Positions 24,711 through 32,553 of a DNA stretch of 64,000 nt are shown piece by piece. Below the pieces are notes generated by a model. The model was not told where the DNA came from. It searched no databases and saw nothing but the letters and a program-made list of their open reading frames with translations. Both the position numbers and the translations under genes were made by a program. Origin of the DNA: UBA11524 sp045132495 (GTDB lineage: Bacteria > Bacillota > Clostridia > Christensenellales > Aristaeellaceae); assembly GCA_045132495.1 (NCBI GenBank), contig JBGUSK010000093.1:1-64000 (forward strand), in the 5' to 3' direction. The stretch's first letter is position 1; each line of letters starts with the position of its first letter.

Positions 24711-25506
24711 GTCTTGCCAGCTTCGCCTTATGCTTATTCATATCTGTGTTGCGCCTGAATGCCGCATACCCATCCAGATGATGCAAAAGTACATTGCGGG
24801 CATCCCGATAGTCTTTCCCGTTGAAGCCCAGGCGAATCAGAAAAGCCCGGGCAGTATACTTTTCACTGTCTGGTACGTGCTGGCCAACCTGGACGCCCTT
24901 GATCGTATGCGCCATTGCGACCAGTCGACGGAGCAGTTCGTTGTACACTGGTACATGGTCTGGATTCTGGCTTTCCAGGGGCAAATCCAGGGTGATACAG
25001 TTGTCGGTAAGGGAGATACCGCTGATCTTGCCCTGGTTTTGTGCCATTTCAAAACGGCGCTGGATGATTGCCGCAGAAGCTGGAATATCGGATTCCAATT
25101 CCTGGGCAAACTCGTGATCAATGAAGAGTTCGGTGGTTTTCAGCATTCTGTTGAGGATGTACTGGCGGCAGTAGAGAATCAGAAGAAGCTGAGTTAGTTG
25201 AAAAGCAGTGGGCTCACCCAGCTCAGCGGCAATGCACATTGATCTTCGCGCGATGGGAGCAGGGAGGGGAATCTCGGTTTCTGCCGGTGTTTCTTCTACT
25301 AAATAGTGGTGCTCCAGCAGGAATGGACGAACGACCTCGACCATGTGCGGAACTTCTGTGGAGATCGTACCATCCCGGTTCACGATCAGGTGTCCTATGC
25401 GATAGCCATAGGTAGGCGAGCGAAGATATTCTGCAGGCGTATTCAGCAGATCGGACAACTCATGAATCATGCGTCGGCGGTCGGTGGGATGCGTGTTGAT
25501 GATCAT
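24661..25506 (-). CDS. 'Virulence-related' protein of clostridial mobile elements
   Basis: A 281-residue protein. ATG 25506 sits after GAAAGGAGG. The N-terminus MIINTHPTDRRRMIHEL with PTYGYRIGHLIVNRDG and the C-terminal KYTARAFLIRLGFNGKDYRDAR...LLHHLDGYAAFR match a family widely annotated as virulence-related protein in integrative elements of Clostridia. Its biochemical function is not known to me. The very C-terminus is strongly basic. Its presence supports the mobile nature of this region. Confidence 0.7.
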   Translation of the reverse strand: MIINTHPTDRRRMIHELSDLLNTPAEYLRSPTYGYRIGHLIVNRDGTISTEVPHMVEVVRPFLLEHHYLVEETPAETEIPLPAPIARRSMCIAAELGEPTAFQLTQLLLILYCRQYILNRMLKTTELFIDHEFAQELESDIPASAAIIQRRFEMAQNQGKISGISLTDNCITLDLPLESQNPDHVPVYNELLRRLVAMAHTIKGVQVGQHVPDSEKYTARAFLIRLGFNGKDYRDARNVLLHHLDGYAAFRRNTDMNKHKAKLARQRREKAAHHTSRRRHR

Positions 25507-25593
25507 AGAAAATCCTCCTTTCAGGGTGCTTACATACATCACTCTGAAGGGAGGAAAAGTCAAGCGTATGATGTCTATTCTGTTGTATCTGTG

Positions 25594-25884
25594 TCAATTT
25601 GAAGCAAGAACCTTTCGCTCCACAAACCAGCGGCCCGGGACCTGGCTGCCGTAATCCACGTTGTGCTCAAAGAACAGGTAAGTGATCTGCCCACCCAGAC
25701 GGATGGTGTATCGGTCACCCTGACCACCTGCGCGGGCAGCGTAAGCCGGGCGTACATCCATCACGCGGTCAATCTCGTAATGGGTGCCGTCCTCCCAGAG
25801 GATGCTGGTAGGATGCATGCGACCGGTGGCGTCGAAGTCTACATTGACGTGAACATAAGTCTTGATTGATGATGATTCTGACAT
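25594..25884 (-). CDS. Small conserved protein divergent from the Y-family polymerase
   Basis: A 96-residue protein from ATG 25884. Conserved-looking lines are ILWEDGTHYEIDRV, AGGQGDRYTIRLGGQITYLFFE and GRWFVERK. Proteins of this kind occur next to umuC/dinB-like polymerase genes in many Clostridia. Its start lies 14 bases from a GAAC-N4-GTTC palindrome, so it is probably SOS-controlled together with the divergent polymerase. The function is unknown. Confidence 0.7.
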   Translation of the reverse strand: MSESSSIKTYVHVNVDFDATGRMHPTSILWEDGTHYEIDRVMDVRPAYAARAGGQGDRYTIRLGGQITYLFFEHNVDYGSQVPGRWFVERKVLASN

Positions 25885-25898
25885 AAGGCATCCCTCCA

Positions 25899-25912
25899 AG
25901 GAACGAGCGTTC
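25899..25912. promoter_or_regulatory. LexA-box-like palindrome
   Basis: GGAAC-GAGC-GTTCC is a perfect palindrome matching the Bacillota LexA pattern GAAC-N4-GTTC. It sits in the divergent region between the small conserved gene and the Y-family polymerase, a standard SOS-regulated arrangement. Confidence 0.7.
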
Positions 25913-25939
25913 CTGTATAGGATACCACATACGGTTACG

Positions 25940-25997
25940 CCTGTAAAGCGAACAGGAAGAAAATACACAAACAAATATTCGGTGTTCGCTTTACAGG
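25940..25997. repeat. 15-bp perfect inverted repeat in polymerase promoter region
   Basis: CCTGTAAAGCGAACA and its exact complement TGTTCGCTTTACAGG are separated by 28 bases. The inner ends CGAACA and TGTTCG resemble LexA half-sites, but spaced far apart. It could be a two-site operator, a leader hairpin or both. It lies 60 bases upstream of the polymerase start. Confidence 0.75.
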
Positions 25998-26056
25998 GAG
26001 GACAAAATGTGCTACGCTGGATAGGGAATAAATGTTCTTGTATCTGGAGGCGCATT

Positions 26057-27298
26057 ATGTCCGGTATTATTCTGCACAGTGATCTGAACTGCTTTTACGC
26101 ATCGGTGGAGATAAACGAGAACCCATCTCTGAAGGGGAAGGCCATTGCAGTCTGTGGCAGCACGGAGAATCGTCACGGCATTGTGCTGACGGCGTCCTAT
26201 CCTGCAAAGCGGATGGGTGTGAAGACAGGCTCAGCTAACTGGCAGGCAAGGCAGGCTTGTCCAGGGCTGATCTGCGTGCCACCTCACTATGACCTGTACA
26301 TCAAGTACTCCAAGATTGTCCGGCGGATTTACGCGGAGTATACCGATGCCATTGAGCCATTCGGCATGGATGAAAATTGGCTGTCGCTGCCATACGGTGG
26401 AGGGGATGTGGAGGGCTTCGGTCGGCAGATTGCTGAAGAAATCCGTCAGCGGGTGCGGGAAGAAACCGGGCTGACGGTATCTATTGGAGTGTCCTTCTCC
26501 AAGGTGTTTGCCAAGCTGGGCAGCGATATGAAAAAGCCTGACGCGGTGACTGTCGTAAGCCGTGACAACTTCAAGGAGAAGGTATGGCCTCTGCCAGTGT
26601 CCGAACTGCTCTATGTCGGCCCTGCTACCACCCGCAAGCTGATGAAGATGAACATCCATACCATTGGCGATCTGGCGAACTGTCAGCCGGAACTGCTGAA
26701 GCAATGGTTGGGCGTCAATGGCCTGATGCTGTGGCGATTTGCCAATGGGGATGATCACGCTCCGGTGATGCCGAAGGAGTTTGTCGCGCCTATCAAGAGC
26801 GTTGGCCATGGCACGACTTGCGTGTGCGACCTGGAATCCGAATATGCTGTTTGGCGTGTGCTGTATGAGCTGGCCCAAGACGTGCAGCATCGTCTGCGCA
26901 AGCATGAGCTGTGTGCTCAAGGTGTGCAGATCACGGTGAAGGATAACGATCTCGACTATCGGCAGTACCAGACGCCGCTGCCTTTCCCCACGCAAAGTCC
27001 TCTGGATCTTGCGACAGCAGGATTCGATCTGTTCCGTCAGCGATATCCTTGGCACAAGCCGGTACGGGCGCTGACGATCCGTGGTATCAATCTGATACCC
27101 ATCCATCAACCGTTGCAGCTGGATATGTTCAGTGATGCTGAACGCAGGGAGCGCCGTCGTATGCTGGATAACTGTGTGGATGACCTGCGCAGCCGCTTTG
27201 GATATGGGTCAATCTGTGCAGCCTCTCTGATGGGGAAAAACGATCTTGCGCAGGACAAGTGTGAGCTGGTCATGATGCCGGGGATGATGTACAAGTGA
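26057..27298 (+). CDS. Y-family DNA polymerase (DinB/UmuC-like)
   Basis: A 413-residue translesion polymerase. ATG 26057 follows TGGAGG. The catalytic motif ILHSDLNCFYASVE carries the first metal Asp, ATASYPAKRMGVKTG-like fingers follow, and the second acidic motif appears as FGMDENWLSL, where the usual S(I/V)DE is MDE. The HhH region lies around LPVSELLYVGPATTRKLMKMNI, with the little finger after residue 240. It is very likely SOS-induced through the upstream LexA-like site. Such stand-alone polymerases are frequent cargo of clostridial mobile elements. Confidence 0.9.
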   Translation: MSGIILHSDLNCFYASVEINENPSLKGKAIAVCGSTENRHGIVLTASYPAKRMGVKTGSANWQARQACPGLICVPPHYDLYIKYSKIVRRIYAEYTDAIEPFGMDENWLSLPYGGGDVEGFGRQIAEEIRQRVREETGLTVSIGVSFSKVFAKLGSDMKKPDAVTVVSRDNFKEKVWPLPVSELLYVGPATTRKLMKMNIHTIGDLANCQPELLKQWLGVNGLMLWRFANGDDHAPVMPKEFVAPIKSVGHGTTCVCDLESEYAVWRVLYELAQDVQHRLRKHELCAQGVQITVKDNDLDYRQYQTPLPFPTQSPLDLATAGFDLFRQRYPWHKPVRALTIRGINLIPIHQPLQLDMFSDAERRERRRMLDNCVDDLRSRFGYGSICAASLMGKNDLAQDKCELVMMPGMMYK

Positions 27299-27332
27299 GG
27301 TAGATGTACACCTTTGGTATGACACCAGAAAA

Positions 27333-27374
27333 CCGCCTGCGTTCTAACCAGTCTCCCGGTCACTGTGCAGGCGG
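27333..27374. terminator. Hairpin after polymerase gene
   Basis: CCGCCTGC and GCAGGCGG pair around a 26-base loop, 35 bases after the polymerase stop. A following AGTATTTG gives only a weak T-tract. It may serve both this gene and the convergent one. Confidence 0.4.
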
Positions 27375-27416
27375 CAGTATTTGAATGATACTGTGATGGG
27401 CCATAATCCCTGAATG

Positions 27417-27749
27417 TTACCTCGAGGTCGGCCCCATATACTCGGCAAGGATGTCGAGGAACTCTGTGACCGTGGGTTCGTGATCCAGCGGGTAGAGTGC
27501 CATATGTTCAACTAGCGGGCGATTGAGCGTCCACGCCCGATGAATGACAGTGCGGATATTGCGCTCGACAGCACGCCAGTCACATTGGTGCTGTGCAGCG
27601 ATTGGAATAAGAACTCCATCCTTTACGTGCTGAAGGCTGTCTTTGTCACAGAGGATGAGCTGAATCGCGTGAACGGTGATGTTGTGCCCAAGATAATGCC
27701 GACCAATTCCGAGGGTGTAGAGTAATTCGTGAATTTGGCGTGTGTTCAT
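27417..27749 (-). CDS. Stand-alone Spo0A C-terminal DNA-binding-like domain
   Basis: A 110-residue protein from ATG 27749 (GAGAAA upstream; ATG 27761 is possible). It aligns by eye with the Spo0A effector domain: LGIGRHYLGHNITVHAIQLI, then VERNIRTVIHRAW, then PTVTEFLDILAEYM. The receiver domain of Spo0A is absent. Spo0A binds 0A boxes to start sporulation; a receiver-less version in an accessory region may act as an unphosphorylated regulator or decoy. Divergence is considerable, so target specificity is open. Confidence 0.75.
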   Translation of the reverse strand: MNTRQIHELLYTLGIGRHYLGHNITVHAIQLILCDKDSLQHVKDGVLIPIAAQHQCDWRAVERNIRTVIHRAWTLNRPLVEHMALYPLDHEPTVTEFLDILAEYMGPTSR

Positions 27750-27877
27750 AAAGTTTCTCATTTCTGGAAAAGATGCCATCGTGCTGTATGGTAAGCGGGC
27801 ATTCGTAGAATCAGCGATGGCTTTGCACCATCGCTGAAAGGATTGAGATTCAACTATAGCAGACAGGAGAAGGAAGA

Positions 27878-28483
27878 TCAAAAGCTTACGTTGGCATCGT
27901 TCAGGTCAGGCGCAGTGATGTGAAGCTTGTTCGCCCAGTAGGCAATGCGCTCTTCCCGGAGCTGCTTGAACCGCTGACGGTGCTGCTCAGCCAGTTCCGC
28001 CTGTCCGCTCTGTTTCAGCTGAGCCAGTTGAAGCTGTTGCAGCATCGTTACGGCCTTGAGACTCTGACGGAAGAAGCTGTCATTCTGCAGCAGGTTGCGG
28101 GGATCCGGCAGGACCAACGCCATCAGATCATCCAGGAACGCCATCGTGTCCTCAGGGTAGATGGTGATGGGGAGAAGCAGCGGCACCGGAGTGGGATCCG
28201 TGTCGGACAAAGGTGGATGCAGGGGCGACTGGTATTGGGTGGTCAACCAGCCGTCGCTCACCTTGTATGCCTTGCGAATCTCCCGCAGAAAATCCTCAAT
28301 CACTGAGTCCGGGAGCAGGTCGATCAACTGCTTCGACTGCTCCATGTGCGCGCTCTCTAACAGCATGATCAGCCAGACGGGCTGTTCAATCTCCCGGGCA
28401 AAAGCGGCGGCGCACAGCCCCTTCTCCCGGCGCAGGTGAGCGATCTTCGCGCCAACCACCTGCATGTCAGGTCGTTTAGCCAT
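27878..28483 (-). CDS. Putative XRE-like regulator with helical C-terminus
   Basis: A 201-residue protein. The first ~75 residues (VGAKIAHLRREKGLCAAAFAREI...WLIMLLESAHMEQ) look like a degenerate XRE helix-turn-helix. A proline-rich middle and a long charged helix rich in Gln (LQQLQLAQLKQSGQAELAEQHRQRFKQL) follow. No family is recognised beyond that. It lies upstream of the Spo0A-like gene with a 128-base gap on the same strand. Confidence 0.5.
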   Translation of the reverse strand: MAKRPDMQVVGAKIAHLRREKGLCAAAFAREIEQPVWLIMLLESAHMEQSKQLIDLLPDSVIEDFLREIRKAYKVSDGWLTTQYQSPLHPPLSDTDPTPVPLLLPITIYPEDTMAFLDDLMALVLPDPRNLLQNDSFFRQSLKAVTMLQQLQLAQLKQSGQAELAEQHRQRFKQLREERIAYWANKLHITAPDLNDANVSF

Positions 28484-28504
28484 ATGTGCGATCTTCCTTC
28501 TTGC

Positions 28505-28918
28505 TTATTTTGCGGTGATCCTGCCGCTGGTGTAGGACTTGGTTTCGCCACTGTTGTTGATGATGCACGTGAACGTCACCTGGATCCGGTACGTCTCCCC
28601 GGCAACGCCCTGGAAGTACCGCCCGAAGGTGTAGGAGGCCACGTTGGTGCCCGTCTGGCCGGAGAAGGTGCTGGAAACGTTATACCAATTACCGTTATCA
28701 TCTAGGCGCTGAACATAGTAGTTCGCCACGCCGATCTGGTTGCACAAACCAGTACCGACAGCCTTAAAGGTAATGGCGATAAGACCGTTGCCGGGAGCGG
28801 ACATCGTGGTACCATAGCTGGTAAAGTAATTACTTGCACGTGTTTCTGCAAGTGCAAACGAGAAAATGCAAGGACATAGGAGTGTAAGAACCAGCGCAAG
28901 ACTTAGTGCTTTCTTCAT
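28505..28918 (-). CDS. Small secreted protein (DUF6147-like)
   Basis: A 137-residue protein. ATG 28918 is preceded by GTGAGGA at good spacing. The signal peptide is MKKALSLALVLTLLCPCIFSFALAE. The mature part is a beta-rich domain of ~110 residues with two Cys residues and lines such as YYVQRLDDNGNWYNV and GVAGETYRIQVTF, resembling DUF6147 secreted proteins. It follows the anti-sigma gene by 11 bases, so it is probably part of the regulon of the ECF sigma factor upstream. Confidence 0.7.
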   Translation of the reverse strand: MKKALSLALVLTLLCPCIFSFALAETRASNYFTSYGTTMSAPGNGLIAITFKAVGTGLCNQIGVANYYVQRLDDNGNWYNVSSTFSGQTGTNVASYTFGRYFQGVAGETYRIQVTFTCIINNSGETKSYTSGRITAK

Positions 28919-28929
28919 TGGTAGCATCC

Positions 28930-29790
28930 TCACTTCATCATTGATTCGATTATTGAAATAATCTCATCCCTGCTGATAGTACCAGTGATTACATAGTTGG
29001 TGTTCTCAAAGAGCCACGAGGCGGACAACATCGTATTGTCGGTATTGTAGTAAAAAGCAATCTGATGTCCTGTAACATACATGGACGTGTTATCATCAGG
29101 CAATTGCTCATAGTAATACGAGGTAGCATCTTTGTTGTTTCCGAATTTCGTGATATCCACAATGCACCAGCCTTCGGAACTATTGAAAAGGTGAGATATG
29201 GACGTCACATGCAAATCCGAGTACAAGCTGCTCTGTAGATGCGCGAAACGCGCAGGCATCCACACAGGCTTAACAGGATAACCATCAATCTTATCAGGGC
29301 AATCAGCAAGAGTTGTAAATTCCTGTTGGGTGAAGGTCATGGTAAAGTCGTCGTAAACCACGTCTCCTTGTGGCAGTGGTGTAGGCGTCGGCTTGTCTCC
29401 TGTGTACACCATGAAGGTCTCCGCAAAGGGGCGAATCCACCGCAGCAGGAATTCCCAGTTCAGGGCTTGGGCTGTACCGTAGGTCGCAAACATCAGTGCT
29501 ACCAGAATCACGCCGACAGCAGCAATCTTCGTCAGCCCGGTCACGACAGGCTGCCACTGTTTGAGCTTCAGCCGCTTGTCGGTCTTTCGCCAGGCCTCGC
29601 GCTGCTGCACCTGGGAAGGAGTTTCCTCCAGCATTTCCAGGATCTGCTGCACGAGCTCGGTGTCCATCTCGGCTTCCGGCTTGCTCAATTCGGCATCCAG
29701 CATCTGCTCTAAGTCATCACGGCTCAACTCGCTTTCCGTAGAAAGGCGTAAGCGCTTGGCGATTTCCAGTTTCTCGTTACGATTCATCAT
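28930..29790 (-). CDS. Membrane anti-sigma factor-like protein (DUF4367-type)
   Basis: A 286-residue protein. ATG 29790 is best spaced to GGAG; GTG 29799 is too close. The cytoplasmic N-terminal ~85 residues are acidic and helical. One transmembrane segment (ITKIAAVGVILVALMFATYG region) lies near residue 95. The extracellular domain contains MTFTQQEFTTL...IDGYPVKPVWMP and a C-terminal part ending in IIESMMK, like DUF4367 sensors. It directly follows an ECF sigma gene (44 bases), the normal sigma/anti-sigma order. Confidence 0.75.
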   Translation of the reverse strand: MMNRNEKLEIAKRLRLSTESELSRDDLEQMLDAELSKPEAEMDTELVQQILEMLEETPSQVQQREAWRKTDKRLKLKQWQPVVTGLTKIAAVGVILVALMFATYGTAQALNWEFLLRWIRPFAETFMVYTGDKPTPTPLPQGDVVYDDFTMTFTQQEFTTLADCPDKIDGYPVKPVWMPARFAHLQSSLYSDLHVTSISHLFNSSEGWCIVDITKFGNNKDATSYYYEQLPDDNTSMYVTGHQIAFYYNTDNTMLSASWLFENTNYVITGTISRDEIISIIESMMK

Positions 29791-29834
29791 CGTTTTCACG
29801 CTCCATATCTATATCAGAATTACGGGGGTAAAAG

Positions 29835-30356
29835 TTACACATCCCGACGAATTTTTTCAAGTTTCTTTCTGATTCGGTGTATTTTGACCTTTAGTCGGTT
29901 GACTGGCACGTCTAATTCTGCCGCCAGCGATTCGATGGGGACGCCCTCAAGGCAGTATTTGCGGAAGAGCTCCCATTCATCGGGGGACAAGCTTTGCTCC
30001 AGCATCAGCATCCATAACAGGATGTCCGTCTCGCTCTCCTGACGTTCAACCGCGTATGCCGAGCGATCTGAGCTGTTATCCAGTTTGTGCTGTATAAAGC
30101 GTTGCTCCTTACCGATATCACGCTTGGCCCGATCCATGCGCTGCAGGCATAGGTTGGATGTGGTTTTCATCAACCAAGCCAGTGGATTATCCAGGAGGCG
30201 TATGTCCTTTTCAGCCGCAAGCAGGAAGGCGTCCTGCACCACATCCTCGGCATCATCTATGTTGCCGGTCAGACGCCGTAATCGGTTCTGCGCCAGTCGC
30301 AGCAGCGTTGCGTAATGGGCAGCATGTAGCTCTTCGAGCAAGTGATATCGATGCAC
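29835..30356 (-). CDS. ECF-type RNA polymerase sigma factor
   Basis: A 173-residue protein from GTG 30356 with AAGGAGAG upstream. Region 2 is visible as NIDDAEDVVQDAFLLA...LDNPLAWLMKTTSNLCLQRMDRAKRD, and region 4 as LSPDEWELFRKYCLEGVPIESLAAELDVPVNRLKVKIHRIRKKL. The length is typical of ECF sigma70. The membrane anti-sigma gene downstream probably holds it inactive until an envelope signal. Confidence 0.88.
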   Translation of the reverse strand: MHRYHLLEELHAAHYATLLRLAQNRLRRLTGNIDDAEDVVQDAFLLAAEKDIRLLDNPLAWLMKTTSNLCLQRMDRAKRDIGKEQRFIQHKLDNSSDRSAYAVERQESETDILLWMLMLEQSLSPDEWELFRKYCLEGVPIESLAAELDVPVNRLKVKIHRIRKKLEKIRRDV

Positions 30357-30544
30357 TGCGATCTCTCCTTTGGTACGTTGTATTGTATGGATTGGGGGAT
30401 AAATACATCGTACCATGTAGAAATGCAAAGCACAATGAACTACATATAGACCGGTTGACTTCTTTGCATTTAGTGGATATCTGCGGTATCGTGGGATGGA
30501 TGAATCGCGGCGCGTGCTTTTCGAGAATATAGTGAGTGTGCCCC

Positions 30545-30580
30545 TTGACAAATTGGCTTGCGCGTAATACAATGTATTAC
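30545..30580 (+). promoter_or_regulatory. Promoter with operator palindrome for toxin-antitoxin operon
   Basis: TTGACA (30545-30550), a 17-base spacer and TACAAT (30568-30573) make a near-consensus sigma-A promoter. The perfect palindrome GTAATAC-AAT-GTATTAC (30564-30580) covers the -10 box, an ideal site for autorepression by the antitoxin encoded 14 bases downstream. Confidence 0.85.
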
Positions 30581-30593
30581 GGAGGTGAAAGAA

Positions 30594-30815
30594 ATGACCA
30601 TTTCTTTGAGACTCAGCAATGAAGAAGCTGCTTTGATGAAGAACTATGCGCAGATGAGCGGCATCACGATGTCGGAGCTCGTCAGGAAGTGCGTACTGGA
30701 ACGCATCGAGGATGAGTACGACCTTGCAGCATTCAATGTGGCTATGGCAGAGTATCGTGAGGACCCCGAAACCTTTACGCTTGATGAAGTTGAGAAGGAG
30801 CTTGGACTCAAATGA
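30594..30815 (+). CDS. RHH-type antitoxin (RelB-like)
   Basis: A 73-residue protein with GGAGGTG before ATG 30594. The N-terminus MTISLRLSNEEAALMKNYAQM is a ribbon-helix-helix DNA-binding domain, and SELVRKCVLERIEDEYD continues the second helix. The acidic C-terminus (EYREDPETFTLDEVEKEL) would bind and neutralise the RelE toxin. The stop overlaps the toxin start (ATGA), and the operon promoter carries a palindrome suited for RHH autorepression. Confidence 0.88.
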   Translation: MTISLRLSNEEAALMKNYAQMSGITMSELVRKCVLERIEDEYDLAAFNVAMAEYREDPETFTLDEVEKELGLK

Positions 30816-31081
30816 CATACCATGTAGAGTTCTCCAGGCGAGCGCTCAAGGATATCAAAAAGCTGGATAAGGCTACCGCTGCATTGATCCTTGGCTGGAT
30901 CAGAAAGAACCTGGAGGGCTGTGAAAACCCGAGAGCCCATGGTAAAGGTCTGACTGCGAATCACAGTGGTGAGTGGCGTTACCGGGTTGGAGATTATCGC
31001 CTGCTGGCGGAGATCCAGGATGGCAAGCTTGTCATTATCATGCTGACTGTCGGGCATCGCAGTGAAGTGTATAAGGACTGA
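30812..31081 (+). CDS. RelE/ParE-family toxin
   Basis: An 89-residue protein coupled to the antitoxin by an ATGA overlap. Family features are YHVEFSRRALKDIKKLDKATAALI, NPRAHGKGLTANHSGEWRYRVGDYRLLAEI and VGHRSEVYKD. RelE proteins cut ribosome-bound mRNA. The Arg pair in WRYRVGDYR and the C-terminal HRSEVY are retained, so it is probably active. A strong terminator follows within 10 bases. Confidence 0.9.
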   Translation: MTYHVEFSRRALKDIKKLDKATAALILGWIRKNLEGCENPRAHGKGLTANHSGEWRYRVGDYRLLAEIQDGKLVIIMLTVGHRSEVYKD

Positions 31082-31088
31082 TATAGAG

Positions 31089-31125
31089 AACAGCTCTGGA
31101 ACCGTAAAGCTCCAGAGCTGTTTTT
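31089..31125. terminator. Strong terminator after toxin-antitoxin operon
   Basis: AACAGCTCTGGA pairs fully with TCCAGAGCTGTT around a 10-base loop, followed by TTT. It lies between convergent genes, 1 base from the stop of the XRE gene, and may act in both directions. Confidence 0.9.
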
Positions 31126-31126
31126 C

Positions 31127-31435
31127 TTATTTCGCTTGTAGTATCTGATATCCCTGATAGAATAGCTCGGCCAGCTGCTTTTGGGTCTCCTCGGACATAC
31201 TCTCGGGGACACGACGGAGAAGGGAGCCAGTGCTGGCAGCAAGCAAGTAATTGGGATCCGTATCCAACGCGATACACAGCTTGACTAATGTTTCCAGACT
31301 AGCAATGCGGGTTCCGCGTTCAATGTGCCCAAGAAAGGAAGCAGACATATCCAGCTTCTCAGCTAAAGCTTCCTGCGTCATGTTTTCCTTTTTCCTGAGG
31401 TCCTTTACACGACGGCCCAGATCAATGTAGTCCAT
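31127..31435 (-). CDS. XRE-family regulator, divergent pair member A
   Basis: A 102-residue protein with a clear HTH_3 domain (LGRRVKDLRKKENMTQEALAEKLDMSASFLGHIERGTR). The ~35-residue C-terminal helix (SEETQKQLAELFYQGYQIL) may mediate dimerisation. It is transcribed away from the second XRE gene, with a 29-base perfect palindrome between them, a switch-like arrangement as in phage and ICE repressor regions. Confidence 0.88.
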   Translation of the reverse strand: MDYIDLGRRVKDLRKKENMTQEALAEKLDMSASFLGHIERGTRIASLETLVKLCIALDTDPNYLLAASTGSLLRRVPESMSEETQKQLAELFYQGYQILQAK

Positions 31436-31473
31436 ATCCGTACTCCTTTCACATCTGGCTTTTGATATTATAT

Positions 31474-31502
31474 CTATATATAGACTGAAAGTCTATATAT
31501 AG
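31474..31502. promoter_or_regulatory. Perfect 13-bp-arm palindrome between divergent XRE genes
   Basis: CTATATATAGACT-GAA-AGTCTATATATAG is exact over 13-base arms. It lies 39 bases before one XRE start and 66 before the other, in an AT-rich stretch that probably contains both promoters. It is the likely operator of one or both repressors. Confidence 0.85.
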
Positions 31503-31567
31503 TCTGCATAACCCATTCAAATTTGTTACGCTATTCCTGAATAACATGTAGGGGATGGTGTAGCATC

Positions 31568-31810
31568 ATGACGACGAGAGAATGTGTTGCCAATCGTATT
31601 GTAAAACTGTGCCAGGAGAGGAATATGGCGATCAATGCACTGGCGCGTAGTGCGGGTATCCCGCCGTCTACGGTGAAGAACATTCTGAACGGTGCCAGCA
31701 AGAACCCCGGTGTAGTGACGATCAAGATGATATGCGATGGGTTTGGTATTTCACTGACGGAGTTCTTTGATACGGATGTGTTCAGGGAACTGGAGCAGGA
31801 GATTCGATAA
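31568..31810 (+). CDS. XRE-family regulator, divergent pair member B
   Basis: An 80-residue protein with an HTH domain (VANRIVKLCQERNMAINALARSAGIPPSTVKNIL, then NPGVVTIKMICDGFGISLTEFFD). The form is typical of small Bacillota XRE repressors. The ribosome-binding site is weak (GGGATGGTG). With the divergent partner and the shared palindrome, it resembles an element maintenance switch near the right end of the accessory region. Confidence 0.85.
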   Translation: MTTRECVANRIVKLCQERNMAINALARSAGIPPSTVKNILNGASKNPGVVTIKMICDGFGISLTEFFDTDVFRELEQEIR

Positions 31811-32041
31811 GATGTATGCGCTACGCTTTATGTAGTAATTATCTAACACGAAAAGAGCTTTGTCAATCTGGAATTTGCCTATACATTACCGCATACATCT
31901 TGGCCACAAACTGGCCATGTTTTTAGAGTTGCAGATGGATATGTTCGGATGTATGCAGATTCATATGACTGAATCGTCCAAATCCAGCCCCGACAAGTTG
32001 TGTAACTAGCTACAATAAGCTACTCAGAAATACGGAGAGAA
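31811..32041. other. Gene-free stretch before the gene stub
   Basis: No gene, RNA or convincing hairpin was recognised here. The sequence is AT-richer than its surroundings. With the stub that follows, it probably contains the right end of the mobile region. Confidence 0.4.
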
Positions 32042-32122
32042 TATTTGTTCTCCTTGGGCAACAACCCCATGGTTGGCGCGACCGTCGCCGTGGCTGTGGC
32101 TGTGGAGAATGCCTCCAAGTAA
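32042..32122 (+). pseudogene. 3' stub of an unidentified gene (possible attachment junction)
   Basis: An in-frame tail encodes LGNNPMVGATVAVAVAVENA plus two residues and a TAA stop at 32120-32122, followed 20 bases later by a strong terminator. No start codon or upstream coding sequence fits. It looks like the last codons of a host gene left after an element inserted, or after a deletion. I cannot identify the parent gene. Confidence 0.45.
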
Positions 32123-32142
32123 GGTAAAATCAAGGCTTTCCG

Positions 32143-32174
32143 GGAACTCTCTCAGATGAGGGAGTTCCTTTTTT
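32143..32174 (+). terminator. Strong terminator after gene stub
   Basis: GGAACTCTCTC pairs with GAGGGAGTTCC (one G-T pair) around AGAT, followed by six T. It belongs to the lost gene whose 3' end is at 32122. Confidence 0.88.
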
Positions 32175-32344
32175 CTGTTGAAAGAGGTGTTTGTCCATTT
32201 TTTGTCCATATTCGTGTAGAAATAGGTGTAGCAGGATCAGAATTCTGTAGCTCATGGAAATACATCTACGTGCTGCCCATTTCTCGTGGGACGGACTAAC
32301 GGAAAAAACCACGGCAAATTAACGAGGGAATACGTATATTGCGG

Positions 32345-32373
32345 TTGCGAAATTCATGGAACAGTGCTATAAT
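32345..32373 (+). promoter_or_regulatory. Sigma-A promoter for the surface-protein operon
   Basis: TTGCGA, a 17-base spacer and a perfect TATAAT. It gives a leader of about 170 bases before the LRR-dockerin gene. No riboswitch was recognised in the leader. Confidence 0.7.
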
Positions 32374-32553
32374 ATTGTGGAAAATATATGCAGCTCAGCG
32401 TATTATTGTCAGGAAGAAAAACTCGTTCATCAAGCCTGACTGAATATGCGCAGGAGTCCATGTTTCCTGCCAGGTATTCCTCTCCGCAGGGGCCTCATGG
32501 ATATAAGAAATGCATTGATTTGTTTGTATTACATATCTATAGGAGGAAGAAAC

